A stretch of DNA of 64,000 nt from Chloroflexota bacterium (GCA_021325095.1 JAJPHV010000131.1:83565-147564); one strand, 5' to 3'. Shown: positions 8,795 to 17,997, counted from the first letter of the stretch. Notes: generated by a model not told the origin, from the letters alone. Translations and numbers: made by a program.

Positions 8795-9781
8795 CTAATA
8801 CGCCGCCAGATCACGAATGGCCCGCACGATCTTGTTCACGTTGGGCATGAATGCCTCTTGCAGCGGGTGGCTGAACGGCACAGCGGGCACGTCTGGCCCG
8901 GCCAGACGGCGGATCGGCCCGTCCATGTACTCGAAGCCCTCGTCGCTCAGGACGGCGGCCACCTCCGCGCCGTAGCCCATCGTCAGGTTGTCCTCGTGGA
9001 CGATCAGCGCCTTGCCCGTCTTCTTGAAGGACTCCAGGATCGTCACCTTATCGACGGGCAGCAGCGTCCGCAAATCCACAACCTCGCACGAAATGCCGTC
9101 CTCACGGGCAACCTGATCGGCTGCCTCCATGCAGTAGTGGGCCATCATGCCGTAGCTGTAGACCGACAGGTCGGCTCCGCTGCGCCGCACGTTGGCCGGG
9201 CCGAGGGGCACGCTGTAATCCTCCGCCGGCACTTCGCCCTTGATGCTGCGGTAGCCCTTTTTGGGCTCAAAGAACAGCACCGGGTTCGGGTCGTGAATGG
9301 CGCTCTTGAGCAGCCCTTTGGCGTCGTAGGGCGTGGACGGGATCACAACCTTGAGGCCCGGCACGTGCGTGAAGAACGCCTCCACACTCTGGCTGTGGTA
9401 CAGGCCGCCGCCGATCCCGCCGCCGTAAGGGGCACGGATGGTCAGGGGCACGTTCCACTGCCCGTTGGAGCGGTAATACATCTTGGCGGCCTCATTGACG
9501 ATCTGGTTGAAGGCCGGGTGAATGAAGTCCGCGAACTGAATCTCGCAGATCGGGCGCAGGTCAGCCATCGCCGCGCCGATGCCGATGGCGACGATGGACA
9601 GTTCCGCCAGCGGCGAATCGATGATGCGTGTCGGGCCGTACTTCTCGAACAGGCCCATCGTGGCGCGGAATACGCCGCCACGCCGTCCCACGTCCTCACC
9701 CGTGATGAACACGCGCGGATCGCGAGCCAGTTCCTCGTCCATCGCCTCACGGATCGCGTCGATCAGTGTCATTTCTGGCAT
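8795..9781 (-). CDS. 2-oxo acid dehydrogenase E1 component, beta subunit
   Basis: A 328-residue E1beta subunit. It starts MPEMTLIDAIREAMDEELARDPRV and continues with GEDVGRRGGVFRAT, the conserved start of the pyrimidine-binding domain. It also has the conserved ADFIHPAFNQIVNEAAK and RAPYGGGIGGGLYHSQS segments and a transketolase C-terminal domain (from about 200; VDLRTLLPVD). With E1alpha it decarboxylates a 2-oxo acid using thiamine diphosphate and acylates the lipoyl arm of E2. It begins five bases after the E1alpha stop and its stop directly abuts the acetyltransferase start, showing tight operon packing. Confidence 0.95.
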   Translation of the reverse strand: MPEMTLIDAIREAMDEELARDPRVFITGEDVGRRGGVFRATMGLFEKYGPTRIIDSPLAELSIVAIGIGAAMADLRPICEIQFADFIHPAFNQIVNEAAKMYYRSNGQWNVPLTIRAPYGGGIGGGLYHSQSVEAFFTHVPGLKVVIPSTPYDAKGLLKSAIHDPNPVLFFEPKKGYRSIKGEVPAEDYSVPLGPANVRRSGADLSVYSYGMMAHYCMEAADQVAREDGISCEVVDLRTLLPVDKVTILESFKKTGKALIVHEDNLTMGYGAEVAAVLSDEGFEYMDGPIRRLAGPDVPAVPFSHPLQEAFMPNVNKIVRAIRDLAAY

Positions 9782-9786
9782 GGCCG

Positions 9787-10830
9787 CTACTCCGCATACA
9801 CGCCGCGAAAGGCGCTTTCTTCGGCAGGGAAGGGCAGTTGCTCCGCGTCGCGCTGCGCCTCGTCCACGATCTGGCGGGCGCGGGCTTCATATTCCGCTTG
9901 CTTCTCGGCAGTCAGGACACCGCGTGCCATCAGCATCCGCGCAAAGCGCTGGATCGGGTCTTTGTGTTTCCACTCCTCGACTTCTTCGCGCGGGCGGTAG
10001 CTGCGATCATCGTCGTCGGAGGAATGCGGCGTGACCCGGTAAGTTTTGGCCTCAACCAGCGTTGCACCCTCGCCCCGGTAGGCGCGTTCGGCAGCTGCCT
10101 TGACCACGTCGTACACGGCCAGAACGTCGTTGCCATCCACCACGACGCCATACACGCCGTAGGCCGGAGCGCGATCCGCCACGTTATTGATCGCCATCTG
10201 CTGGTCAATCGGGACGGAAATGGCGTAGATGTTGTTCTGCACCAGGCAGATAAACGGCAGGTCGTGGACACCCGCCCAGTTCATGCCCTCGTGCCATTCG
10301 CCCTGGCTGGTCGAGCCTTCGCCCAGGCAGGTCAGCGCCAGCCGGGGCTGCGTCTCGTCGGCAGGGTCAACGAGGCCATTCTCCCACTTATATTTGATGG
10401 CGAAGGCCAGCCCTGCGGCCTGTGGAACCTGCGTCGCCACGGGGCTGGACGACGAGAGGATGTTGAACTGCTTGCTGCTCCAATGGCTTGGCATCTGGCG
10501 ACCACCGCTGCTGTACTCGCCTTCCTTGCCGAACAGACTGATCATGAAATCGCGTGGGGTCACGCCCAGCGCCAACACCAGCGCCAGATCGCGGTAGTAG
10601 GGATGGACGTAATCCACGCCCCGGTTGATGGCGAAGGCCGCGCCCACCTGGCAGGCTTCGTGGCCCATACCGCTGATATGGAAAGCGATCTTGCCCTGCC
10701 GGTGCATCACCCAACTGCGTTCGTCCACGCGGCGCGCCAGCAGCATCGTCCAGTACATTTCAAGCAGTGTTTCCGGCGAAAGCGAAGCCGAGGGTGAGGG
10801 GGCCGTCGCTTCGGTTGGAGTCAGCGCCAT
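9787..10830 (-). CDS. 2-oxo acid dehydrogenase E1 component, alpha subunit
   Basis: A 347-residue E1alpha subunit. The thiamine-diphosphate motif runs from GEGSTSQGEWHEGMNWAG (about 170-187) to the NN pair at 199-200 in CLVQNN. HISGMGHEACQVG and HPYYRDLALVLALGV are also characteristic. The combination TSQGEWHEGMNWAG with VQNNIYAIS is closer to branched-chain (BkdA-like) enzymes than to PdhA or acetoin dehydrogenase, but this is only a lean. The first ~20 residues are Ala/Pro/Thr-rich. The gene follows the methyltransferase by 39 bases and heads the E1-E2 part of the operon. Confidence 0.94.
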   Translation of the reverse strand: MALTPTEATAPSPSASLSPETLLEMYWTMLLARRVDERSWVMHRQGKIAFHISGMGHEACQVGAAFAINRGVDYVHPYYRDLALVLALGVTPRDFMISLFGKEGEYSSGGRQMPSHWSSKQFNILSSSSPVATQVPQAAGLAFAIKYKWENGLVDPADETQPRLALTCLGEGSTSQGEWHEGMNWAGVHDLPFICLVQNNIYAISVPIDQQMAINNVADRAPAYGVYGVVVDGNDVLAVYDVVKAAAERAYRGEGATLVEAKTYRVTPHSSDDDDRSYRPREEVEEWKHKDPIQRFARMLMARGVLTAEKQAEYEARARQIVDEAQRDAEQLPFPAEESAFRGVYAE

Positions 10831-10869
10831 TCCTGTTCCTCCTATCGGTTCCGAATCGAATCCGAGCCG

Positions 10870-11976
10870 TTATCCGCGCCTCCCTTCGATCACGATGTAG
10901 CGATTGTTGCGGGCCAGGACGCGCGCCTTTGGCAAATGAGCGGCCATCACGTCCTCGTATTTGAGAAAAGCATTGGCAACGATCACCAGCCGCCCGCCGG
11001 GGCGTAAATGGTCTTTCGCCTCGCGCATGATGCGATGCGCCACGTTCGTATTCACGTCGAACGTTTTGTGGAAGGGCGGGTTGGAAATAATCAGGTCGAA
11101 CCGCTGGCCGCCCAGGCCGCTGTACACATCGCCCGGCTGCACGCTCACGTTCGACAGAGCATTGATCGCAACGCTGGCTCGGGCGCAGCGCACTGCCAGC
11201 AAATTATCGTCGGTCAGGGTCACGCGCCCGGAAGCATGGTCACTGAGTGCGGCGGCAATGCCCAGGACGCCGCTGCCAGAACCTACGTCGAGCACGTCCT
11301 GTCCGGGTTCAAAGGCCACATGTTCCATTAAGAATGCTGTGCCGTCGTCTAGGCGTTCCCAACTGAAGATGCCGGGCATGGTCGCCACCGGAATCGGGCC
11401 ACGAGGCGTCTCGAAGACGCGCCGCTGCACGAACGTGGGATCAGCACCCCACTCAGTGGGATAGGCGAGCGCCTCGCTCCGTTCTGGCCGCACCGCTACG
11501 CCAACCCGGTAACGGCGTTTGGTATTGAGCGTCACGCTGTGCCCGAACAGCACCGCCGCATCATCCAGGACGCTCTTTGCACCGCCCCGGGTTGGCCCGG
11601 CAATATAGAGCCGCCCGCCGGGACGCAACGCTTTGAGCGCGCTCCACAATTGAGCGCGGGCGAAATCGCGGCCTTTGGGCACGGCCATCAGCGCCACGTC
11701 GAAACCGTCCTCGGCATCGGGGAAAACGCCGTCGCTGAACGTGATCGGCGCGTCAGACAGGCGTGCCATCACCTGTTCCTGCGCGCGCTGAATGGCACGA
11801 TAGCTGATGTCGTAGACAGCAACAGATGCCGTCCGGCGGCCTGCGTTCAGGATCAGCGCCGGGTCGCCAGCCGACAAGACGAGGACACGATCTTCGGCGG
11901 ACAGCCGGGCATGTTCTGTCAAAAGCAGCGTACCAGGATCGGTTGAGCCAACAGCCTGCATCACAACTCGTTTCAT
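10870..11976 (-). CDS. RsmC/RlmG-like class I methyltransferase
   Basis: A 368-residue protein with two Rossmann-like halves, as in RsmC/RlmG (rRNA guanine-N2 methyltransferases). The N-terminal half is degenerate. The C-terminal half has SAM motif I DVLDVGSGSGVLGIAAA (about 227-243) and the catalytic NPPFHKTFDVN motif (299-309), whose NPPF tetrad is typical of N-methyltransferases acting on bases. The start is an ATG with a close TATAAT-like -10 upstream on the same strand. It is likely the first gene of the minus-strand operon. The target (16S G1207, 23S G1835 or other) is not determined. Confidence 0.88.
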   Translation of the reverse strand: MKRVVMQAVGSTDPGTLLLTEHARLSAEDRVLVLSAGDPALILNAGRRTASVAVYDISYRAIQRAQEQVMARLSDAPITFSDGVFPDAEDGFDVALMAVPKGRDFARAQLWSALKALRPGGRLYIAGPTRGGAKSVLDDAAVLFGHSVTLNTKRRYRVGVAVRPERSEALAYPTEWGADPTFVQRRVFETPRGPIPVATMPGIFSWERLDDGTAFLMEHVAFEPGQDVLDVGSGSGVLGIAAALSDHASGRVTLTDDNLLAVRCARASVAINALSNVSVQPGDVYSGLGGQRFDLIISNPPFHKTFDVNTNVAHRIMREAKDHLRPGGRLVIVANAFLKYEDVMAAHLPKARVLARNNRYIVIEGRRG

Positions 11977-11998
11977 GACTGACCTATGGTTGCAATCT

Positions 11999-12004
11999 AT
12001 TATA
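11999..12004 (-). promoter_or_regulatory. Candidate -10 box for the RsmC-like/dehydrogenase operon
   Basis: Read on the minus strand, TATAAT lies 22 bases before the ATG at 11976. No good TTGACA is spaced 16-18 bp away; the best upstream stretch is TTGTTA at 19 bp. This would give a short leader. Confidence 0.4.
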
Positions 12005-12147
12005 TCATGTTGCGGACAATACCTAACAACCGTTTGTTTTGTTGTTGCTTGTCAGCGTTGTTATTCGCGGGTTCCTCCGTTAAACTCGCCGCTGACTCGC
12101 CTGCGGTAACGGCTCTCTTCCGCACAAACCACAAAAAATCCTGATCC

Positions 12148-12903
12148 ATGCGTCGACGCGTTCTTATCGTCTCGATCTTGCTGGTGCTGTCAGTGCTTGT
12201 TGTGCAGCGCCTGACCGCGCCCAACTCACCCCCGCGAGTGTCCATCGACTCGCGTTATCTGTGTGCTGCCCTGGCAGCCTACATCCCTGCCGAAGAATTA
12301 ACCTGCGCCGATTGCACCTATGCCGCTGTGGACAAGAGCCACCGTCTCCCGGCCAGCTACGTGCCGCCCGTCATGCCAGTTCTGCTCACAGGGGGCGGAT
12401 CGCTTGTGCCGGAAGCGGCAATAGCACTGACCGATTTGTTTGCCGAAGCACGCCAGCGTAAGCTCGCGCCACGCATCACATCCGCCTACCGCTCTTACGA
12501 GGATCAGGCCAGGACCTTCGCCGCATGGTTCCGGCAGGAACTCAGCCGTACCCACAACCTGGATCGGGCTTTCGACAATGCCAGCCGCTACTCGGCACTG
12601 CCGGGCTTCTCCGAGCATCAACTGGGGACAGCCGTCGATCTGAACTGCGATGGCTGCGCGCCATTTGACCGTGAGGACAGTCGGAACATCGCCCTGTGGA
12701 AATTTCTGGAGGATGAGGGCTACCGCTTCGGGTTTGCGATCTCGTATCCGCGCAATGTCGAGGCGCTGACGGGCTACCAATACGAGCCCTGGCACATCCG
12801 CTACGTGGGCAAAGAGTATGCGGCGGCCCTCTTTGCCCAGAACTACCTGGACGGCAACGGCGTGTGCCTGTCCGCCTTTCTCAGGGCGCAGGCACACCCG
12901 TAA
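12148..12903 (+). CDS. D-alanyl-D-alanine carboxypeptidase, VanY/M15B family
   Basis: A 251-residue protein with an N-terminal hydrophobic segment (residues 4-20, VLIVSILLVLSVLVVQ) acting as signal anchor, so the catalytic domain is extracytoplasmic. Zinc ligands are visible as SEHQLGTAVD (H157, D164) and EPWHIRYVG (catalytic E213, H216). ITSAYRSYEDQ (about 110-120) is also typical of VanY. It trims D-Ala from peptidoglycan stem peptides. CADC at 53-56 may form a disulfide. No clear Shine-Dalgarno sequence precedes the ATG. It diverges from the RsmC-like operon across a 171-base gap. Confidence 0.92.
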   Translation: MRRRVLIVSILLVLSVLVVQRLTAPNSPPRVSIDSRYLCAALAAYIPAEELTCADCTYAAVDKSHRLPASYVPPVMPVLLTGGGSLVPEAAIALTDLFAEARQRKLAPRITSAYRSYEDQARTFAAWFRQELSRTHNLDRAFDNASRYSALPGFSEHQLGTAVDLNCDGCAPFDREDSRNIALWKFLEDEGYRFGFAISYPRNVEALTGYQYEPWHIRYVGKEYAAALFAQNYLDGNGVCLSAFLRAQAHP

Positions 12904-13034
12904 GCACCCGGCCTCCTCACCAATTTCTAAGGTCAATCTAATTTAGTGCTGACGTATTTCTGATGTTACGCGGGTAGAACTACAAATAAGGAATGTAGGG
13001 AATTTTACGTAAACGCAAAACGGAGGTACAGGAA

Positions 13035-13487
13035 ATGAGTAGCCTGATGCGTTGGAGTCCCTTCCGCAATGCGATGACTTTGAGCGAGGCCCTTGATCGC
13101 CTGTTTGACGAGGCATTTATCATGCCGCGCAATGGTGGCATGATGACCATGCCCAGTATTGACATGGTTGAGAACGACGACAATGTGGTGGTCAAGGCCG
13201 AGATCCCTGGCTTCAATCCTGAGAACGTCGATGTGCGAGTCGAGGGCAATGTCCTCTCGCTGCGGGGCGAGTACAAGCAGGAGAGCGAGAAGCAGGAGGG
13301 CCAGTATCACGTCAGAGAACGCCGGATGAGCAGCTTCAACCGCACCATTCCACTACCAGCGGAAGTGAATGCGGATAAAGCGACGGCTGAATTCGAAAAC
13401 GGCGTGCTGACGCTGACGCTGCCCAAGCACGAGACCGCCAAGCCGAAGCGGATCAGCATTGCGGCTAAGAGCGGCAACAAACGTTGA
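13035..13487 (+). CDS. Small heat shock protein, Hsp20/alpha-crystallin family
   Basis: A 150-residue ATP-independent holdase chaperone. The alpha-crystallin domain covers about residues 38-132, starting with PSIDMVENDDNVVVKAEIPG and ending with the family signature FENGVLTLTLPK. The N-terminal arm (MSSLMRWSPFRNAM...LDRLFDEAF) matches bacterial class A Hsp20. A strong GGAGG precedes the ATG. The gene is monocistronic, closed by the terminator at 13506. No CIRCE element is visible upstream. Confidence 0.96.
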   Translation: MSSLMRWSPFRNAMTLSEALDRLFDEAFIMPRNGGMMTMPSIDMVENDDNVVVKAEIPGFNPENVDVRVEGNVLSLRGEYKQESEKQEGQYHVRERRMSSFNRTIPLPAEVNADKATAEFENGVLTLTLPKHETAKPKRISIAAKSGNKR

Positions 13488-13505
13488 CCTCTTGACAACT
13501 TCCAC

Positions 13506-13540
13506 AAAAGCGGTGGTCGGCGGGCCGCCGCTTTTTATTT
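13506..13540 (+). terminator. Rho-independent terminator after hsp20
   Basis: An 11-bp stem with one G-T wobble (AAAAGCGGTGG paired with CCGCCGCTTTT) closes an 8-base loop and runs into TTTTTATTT, 18 bases after the stop codon. Confidence 0.92.
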
Positions 13541-13588
13541 ACGCTGGTTTGGATAAGTAAATCGATGAGGACACATTTGGTTTGAATC

Positions 13589-13618
13589 TTAACGCCAAAT
13601 CCAAACTCTGAATATACT
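13589..13618 (+). promoter_or_regulatory. Candidate promoter of the Ser/Thr kinase gene
   Basis: TTAACG, an 18-bp spacer and TATACT precede the kinase start by about 70 bases. The region is AT-rich compared with its surroundings and contains imperfect TTTGG/CCAAA inverted repeats. Confidence 0.4.
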
Positions 13619-13688
13619 TAACCCTGTAAACTTAACCCGAAAATGGATAAGCTCGGACCTATTCCTGGCCTTGAAGCCGCAGCGCACC

Positions 13689-15656
13689 ATGTTCCTTCAA
13701 CCTGGCGATCCGCTCGACGAGTTTCGCATCCTTGACGTGCTTGGCGAGGGGGGATTCAGTGTGGTCTACAAGGCAGAGGACACCACGTTGGAGCGGCTCG
13801 TCGCTGTCAAGCAGTTGAACCCGGATGTCTTCGCGGAGTCCGGGACAGAGCAGCGCTTCATTCAGGAGGCCAAACTCGCGGCCAGCCTGAATCACCCCAA
13901 TATCGTTGCCATTTATACTTTCAAGCGACAGCACGGTTCGCTGTTCCTGATCATGGAATACCTGGACGGCGGCAGGGTACGTGACCTGATCAATGAGAAT
14001 GGCTTTCTGACGCAGGGCACTATTCTGAAGCTGGCGACGGCGGTATGCCATGCCCTGGACTTTCTACACGCGCGGGGTGTGATCCACCGTGACATTAAGC
14101 CGGAAAACATTCTGTGTACGCAATCGGGCGAATTCAAGTTGGCAGATTTCGGGCTGGCGCACATCTCGCATCTGGACAGGCGGCGCAGTTCGGCAGGGCC
14201 ACAGTCCGGTACCCTGCTGTATATGTCGCCGGAACAGGCAGCAGGCGAGGAGCTTGGCCCGCAGTCGGATATCTATTCCCTGGCGACGGTTCTGTACGAG
14301 GCATTGACTGGCACCTACTACCTGCCACCAGCGGATGACGATGATACGATCATCGAGCAGATCATGGCCGCAGAACCAATCGCGCCCAGCCAGCGTAACC
14401 CCCGCGTTCCTGATACCTTTGACGAGCCGCTTTTGATTGCCCTGCGCAAGAATCCTGCCGAGCGCTTCCAGACGGCGGGCGAATTTCTGGAGGCACTGCG
14501 GGCCGCGGCCCGCAAGAAGCGCCAGAACGAAAGCGCCGTGCTGCCGCCCGAACTGGCTGCCGAACTGTACCTGATCCGGACGCTGCGTGATCTGCTGAAC
14601 GAGCCAAAACAGGCGATGCTGCGGCTGGACGTGCCCTGGGTGCGCGATTTCGATGCGGCAGAGGTGATGGCCGAGCGCGGCGAAACGCTGCTGGCGCTGG
14701 GCGACAGTTCCGGTTACGACCTGCTCGAGCAGGCTGTCGCCCGCAAGTCGTCGCTGCCTTTCGCCCAGATGACGTTGGCCCAGCGCTACCGGGTGCAGGG
14801 TGATACACCGCGCTATACGCGGGCCATGATCCACGCCATTGAGGCGGACCCCGATCTCGTCTTTGCCACGTACTATGGACGGATCGTAGACTCGCTGGCC
14901 CGCCCGCCAGAGTTCTGGCACTACGTCGAACTCTTTGGTCTGGCGCGTCCCTCGGCACTGACGAGTTTCAATCTGGGCCGCCTGCTCATGCTCGTCAAGG
15001 GCTACGAGGGCGAGGCCGTGGAAGCCTTTCACGCCGCCATCCGCCAGGATTCAACCTTTGGCCCGGCCTTCGTGGCACTGGCAAGCGTCTGGCTGTCGCT
15101 CGGCGAGTCGCGGCGTGCTATCCCGCTCTTTGAGCAAGCCACCCAACTGGCATTCCCCGAATACCCGGAGGGCGAATGGCACAAGTCGCCGTCGGCCTAC
15201 CGTGTTGCCCATGCCTATGTCGGGTTGGCCCTGGCCCATGCCGATGTAGGGCAGATGATGGCAAGTGCCGAAGCAGCCATGATTGTCTTTGAACTTTCGC
15301 CCGGTGATCTGGACGACCACCAGGAGACCCTGCTGGCCTGCTACAACGAAACGGCCAGCGCCTGGTTAGAAAGTGACCAGGCACAGGACGCTTACGAGTT
15401 GCTTTCGCACATCTTGCCGCTCGCGCAGTTTTACGGCAATACACAATCGATGATCTGGCTGGGCGCGGCACAGACCCGCCTGGGCACGAGCTTGCGACTT
15501 CAGCAAAACTATAAAGAGGCCGTTGACTGGCTCCAGGCCGCCGTCGATACGCTGCGCGGGGTGGCGCCGCCTTCCAGTGTGCCCGACTACCAGATCCTTG
15601 CCGACCATCTCCGCGAGGCCGAACAGCAGCTCAGGCTGGCTCGCAAACATCGTTAA
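13689..15656 (+). CDS. Ser/Thr protein kinase with C-terminal TPR-like region
   Basis: About 655 residues. The N-terminal Hanks-type kinase domain (about 10-275) has glycine loop LGEGGFSVVYKAED, lysine AVK (K41), catalytic loop HRDIKPEN (133-140), metal-binding ADFGLAH, and activation/P+1 elements SGTLLYMSPEQAA and SDIYSLA. The C-terminal ~350 residues are alpha-helical with TPR-like spacing (for example FNLGRLLMLVKGYEGEAVEAF and LGTSLRLQQNYKEAVDWLQAA), so substrate or partner binding is likely. No membrane segment is present, unlike PknB. ATG 13689 was chosen over an in-frame TTG at 13671; neither has a good ribosome-binding site. It may feed phosphothreonine to FHA proteins such as the one at 181 (inference). 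Confidence 0.92.
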   Translation: MFLQPGDPLDEFRILDVLGEGGFSVVYKAEDTTLERLVAVKQLNPDVFAESGTEQRFIQEAKLAASLNHPNIVAIYTFKRQHGSLFLIMEYLDGGRVRDLINENGFLTQGTILKLATAVCHALDFLHARGVIHRDIKPENILCTQSGEFKLADFGLAHISHLDRRRSSAGPQSGTLLYMSPEQAAGEELGPQSDIYSLATVLYEALTGTYYLPPADDDDTIIEQIMAAEPIAPSQRNPRVPDTFDEPLLIALRKNPAERFQTAGEFLEALRAAARKKRQNESAVLPPELAAELYLIRTLRDLLNEPKQAMLRLDVPWVRDFDAAEVMAERGETLLALGDSSGYDLLEQAVARKSSLPFAQMTLAQRYRVQGDTPRYTRAMIHAIEADPDLVFATYYGRIVDSLARPPEFWHYVELFGLARPSALTSFNLGRLLMLVKGYEGEAVEAFHAAIRQDSTFGPAFVALASVWLSLGESRRAIPLFEQATQLAFPEYPEGEWHKSPSAYRVAHAYVGLALAHADVGQMMASAEAAMIVFELSPGDLDDHQETLLACYNETASAWLESDQAQDAYELLSHILPLAQFYGNTQSMIWLGAAQTRLGTSLRLQQNYKEAVDWLQAAVDTLRGVAPPSSVPDYQILADHLREAEQQLRLARKHR

Positions 15657-15756
15657 ACCCTAACAATTTTCTCTCAATACTGGCGTATAATTTGATAAAC
15701 ACTATGATTCGTGTAACCATTCCGGTTAAGGCTGCTTGCATTGCGGGACGTACATC

Positions 15757-16878
15757 ATGAACAAAGCACTCATACTTGTGGTTGAGGATGACAGGAATCT
15801 GATGGAGAGCATCCGGGATATCCTGGAAATTCAGGATTACCGCGTTCTGACTGCTACCAACGGCCAGGATGCCCTGGAGGTTCTGCATTCGCTTCCGACT
15901 CCGCCAGACCTGATCGTCTCGGACATCATGATGCCGAGCATGAACGGCTATGAATTCTTCGAGGCGGTACGTAATGAATCGCGCTGGCTGGCGATTCCGT
16001 TCATTTTCCTGACCGCCAAAGCCGATACCAGCGACGTGCGCGCCGGGAAATCGATGGGCGCAGACGAGTACGTGACCAAGCCTTTCGACACCGAAGACCT
16101 GTTGATTGCCGTCGACGCCAAGCTGCGCCGTCACAAAGAGTTGCAGCAGATTCAGCAATCGCACATCGCCGACATCAAGCGCAGCATTTTGACGATCCTT
16201 AACCACGAGTTCCGAACCCCGCTGACCTACGTGGTGGCCTACGCCGACATGCTGAACCGCGATGCCAGCCAGTTGAGCTATGAGGAGATCATGAACTTCT
16301 TGCGCGGCGTCAACGCCGGCGCGGATCGACTCCGTCGTCTCGTCGAGAGCTTCATCCTCCTGGTGGAACTGGAAACGGGTGAGGCGGAAAAGACCTTTCA
16401 ATGGCGCAGACGAAAGACCACCGACCTGACCGCCATTCTCAACGCCGCCGTCGCCCTGGAACAGAACCCTGCGGCAGAGAAGGGTGTCGAATTGCGTGTT
16501 GACCATCCATCCAGCCCTTTGCCTGCCATCGTCGTGGACAATGACTATTTACGGGATGCAGTCGCCCGGCTGGTTGACAATGGCATCAAGTTCAGCGATA
16601 AAGACGGATGTGTCGTCACCGTAAGCGCTTATAGCGACGGCGACTCCGTTTGTATCCTGGTCAGCGATCAGGGGCGGGGCATCCCCGAACACGAACTCGA
16701 ATCGATCTGGGAGGTCTTTTACCAGATAGACCGCGAAAAGTACGAAGATCAAGGCCCCGGCGCGGGCCTGCCGATTGTCAAGCGCATTGTCGATCTACAT
16801 CATGGCACTGTGGAGGTCTACAGCCAGTTTGGGGAAGGTAGCCAATTTGTCATTCGGCTGCCAACGGTCAATAATTGA
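15757..16878 (+). CDS. Receiver-histidine kinase (response regulator fused in front of HisKA/HATPase)
   Basis: A 373-residue cytoplasmic protein. The receiver domain (1-122) is complete: D11/D12, phospho-acceptor D56 in IVSDIMMP, T87 and K108. It is followed by HisKA with H150 in ILNHEFRTPL and an HATPase domain with N box (VARLVDNGIKFSD), G1 (VSDQGRGIPEHE) and G2 (GPGAGLPIVKRIV). There is no sensor or membrane segment, so it probably takes phosphate from another kinase and relays it. A TATAAT at 15686 may be its -10. ATG 15757 aligns with the receiver start. The partner regulator is not adjacent. Confidence 0.93.
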   Translation: MNKALILVVEDDRNLMESIRDILEIQDYRVLTATNGQDALEVLHSLPTPPDLIVSDIMMPSMNGYEFFEAVRNESRWLAIPFIFLTAKADTSDVRAGKSMGADEYVTKPFDTEDLLIAVDAKLRRHKELQQIQQSHIADIKRSILTILNHEFRTPLTYVVAYADMLNRDASQLSYEEIMNFLRGVNAGADRLRRLVESFILLVELETGEAEKTFQWRRRKTTDLTAILNAAVALEQNPAAEKGVELRVDHPSSPLPAIVVDNDYLRDAVARLVDNGIKFSDKDGCVVTVSAYSDGDSVCILVSDQGRGIPEHELESIWEVFYQIDREKYEDQGPGAGLPIVKRIVDLHHGTVEVYSQFGEGSQFVIRLPTVNN

Positions 16879-17016
16879 AGTGGCCTCGGCTCATCCAAAA
16901 AGCTGTCGGTGGCCTGTCGGTCTGCTGTCAGCGTCTTGAGGATAAATGTGTTACAGTCTACAGCATAGTACGCGCCACTTCTTGAAGCTCGTGAACAATG
17001 AAGGGAGTTCTGGCCA

Positions 17017-17718
17017 ATGGCCCAATCGATTCTGGACAAAATAAACACGTTGATCTCGGCAAATATGCACGCGATGGTGGACGCGGCCTTGCAGGCCAAC
17101 TCGGTCAAGGTCATGGACGAGTACGTCCGGCAGGCCGAGAAAAACCTGGAAAACCTGGAAGATGCTACGGTGACGGTAGGCGGCTCGGTCAAGACCCTTA
17201 AGCGCAAGTACGAAGAGATTTCGGCCACTGCCGAGAAATTAGATCGGGACATCGATACGCTGCTGACGCGCGGCAAAGCTGATCTGGCTGCCGCTGCCCA
17301 GGCCGACCTGAACACCAAACAGCAGCTTGCCCAGGAATATTACGAGCAGTGGCAGCAGCAGCAGGCCGAATACCAGAAGATGCTCGACGCCAAGATCAAG
17401 CTGGAAGCCAAGCTGACCACCATCAAGCAGGAGCGGGAACACCTGCAAGCGCTGATGGAACTGGCCGAGGCCAAATCGGCGACGGTCAAGACGATCCGCA
17501 GCCTGAACGATCTGGCGGGCGTCGGCGACGACGACGTGCGGCGTATTGGTGACGCCATCCGCGCACGGCTGGATCGGGAAGACGCGGAGTTGGAGATGTC
17601 CAGTTCGCGGCTGCAAGGCCAGATGGACGACGTGCTGGAAAAAGGAACCATCGACGCACAGCTTGAGGAGCGCAAGAAGCGGCTTGGCCTCAGCGGTTCG
17701 ACGGGCAGCACGGCCTAG
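17017..17718 (+). CDS. PspA/IM30 (Vipp1) family membrane-stress protein
   Basis: A 233-residue, almost wholly helical protein starting MAQSILDKINTLISANMHAMVD, the PspA/IM30 pattern with an amphipathic first helix that binds membranes. A long coiled coil covers about residues 25-195, rich in Ala, Gln, Glu and Lys. It is an ESCRT-III-like membrane-repair scaffold. GGGAG lies about nine bases before the ATG. A terminator formed by a dispersed repeat follows. It sits immediately before the Y-RNA/Ro60 locus, though a separate promoter drives those RNAs. Confidence 0.9.
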   Translation: MAQSILDKINTLISANMHAMVDAALQANSVKVMDEYVRQAEKNLENLEDATVTVGGSVKTLKRKYEEISATAEKLDRDIDTLLTRGKADLAAAAQADLNTKQQLAQEYYEQWQQQQAEYQKMLDAKIKLEAKLTTIKQEREHLQALMELAEAKSATVKTIRSLNDLAGVGDDDVRRIGDAIRARLDREDAELEMSSSRLQGQMDDVLEKGTIDAQLEERKKRLGLSGSTGSTA

Positions 17719-17766
17719 CTCATTTCGCCTGAGCTTTATCCGCGCTGTAGCTGCGGATGAGATTGG

Positions 17767-17808
17767 CCTCACCCTAATCCCTCGCCACCCTGTGGGGAGG
17801 GATTTTTC
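17767..17808 (+). terminator. Terminator after pspA built from a copy of the CCTCACCC repeat (copy R1)
   Basis: The repeat CCTCACCCTAATCCCTCG folds as ATCCCTC-g-CCAC / GTGG-g-GAGGGAT and is followed by TTTTTCTT. The family members elsewhere lack the T run, so this copy appears to have been fixed as a terminator. Confidence 0.7.
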
Positions 17809-17888
17809 TTATCTCCGCCGGTTCCCCCGCGCGAACGGTTTTGACCTGTAGAAAACCATAAAGAACTTTATAAATCTATTATTGGCTC

Positions 17889-17916
17889 TTGACACCCTAA
17901 AAATCTCCTGTACAAT
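17889..17916 (+). promoter_or_regulatory. Sigma70-type promoter of the Y RNA array
   Basis: A perfect TTGACA (17889-17894), a 16-bp spacer and TACAAT (17911-17916) lie just before the first structured RNA. The expected start is near 17923, the first base of the Y1 stem region, which supports RNA rather than mRNA output. The flanking DNA is AT-rich. Confidence 0.82.
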
Positions 17917-17922
17917 GCGCAC

Positions 17923-17997
17923 CAGTCACGGGTCGGAGGGCATGGGTTACCCTGATAAGGTTCACATCCCATGCTCACACACTTATCCGTGACCCTG
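17923..17997 (+). ncRNA. Y-RNA-like module 1 of the array
   Basis: The lower stem is GTCACGG (17925-17931) paired with CCGTGAC (17987-17993), 7 bp. The internal loop has 5' strand GTCGGAGG and 3' strand TCACACACTTAT. The upper stem is GCATGGG (17940-17946) paired with CCCATGC (17968-17974), 7 bp. The loop begins GGGTTACC. This is the layout of a Ro60-binding Y RNA: terminal stem, conserved bulged Ro site, upper stem, variable loop. The 3' CACTTA is close to the CACTTG of vertebrate Y RNAs. It lies directly behind the promoter and upstream of the Ro60 gene. Confidence 0.78.
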
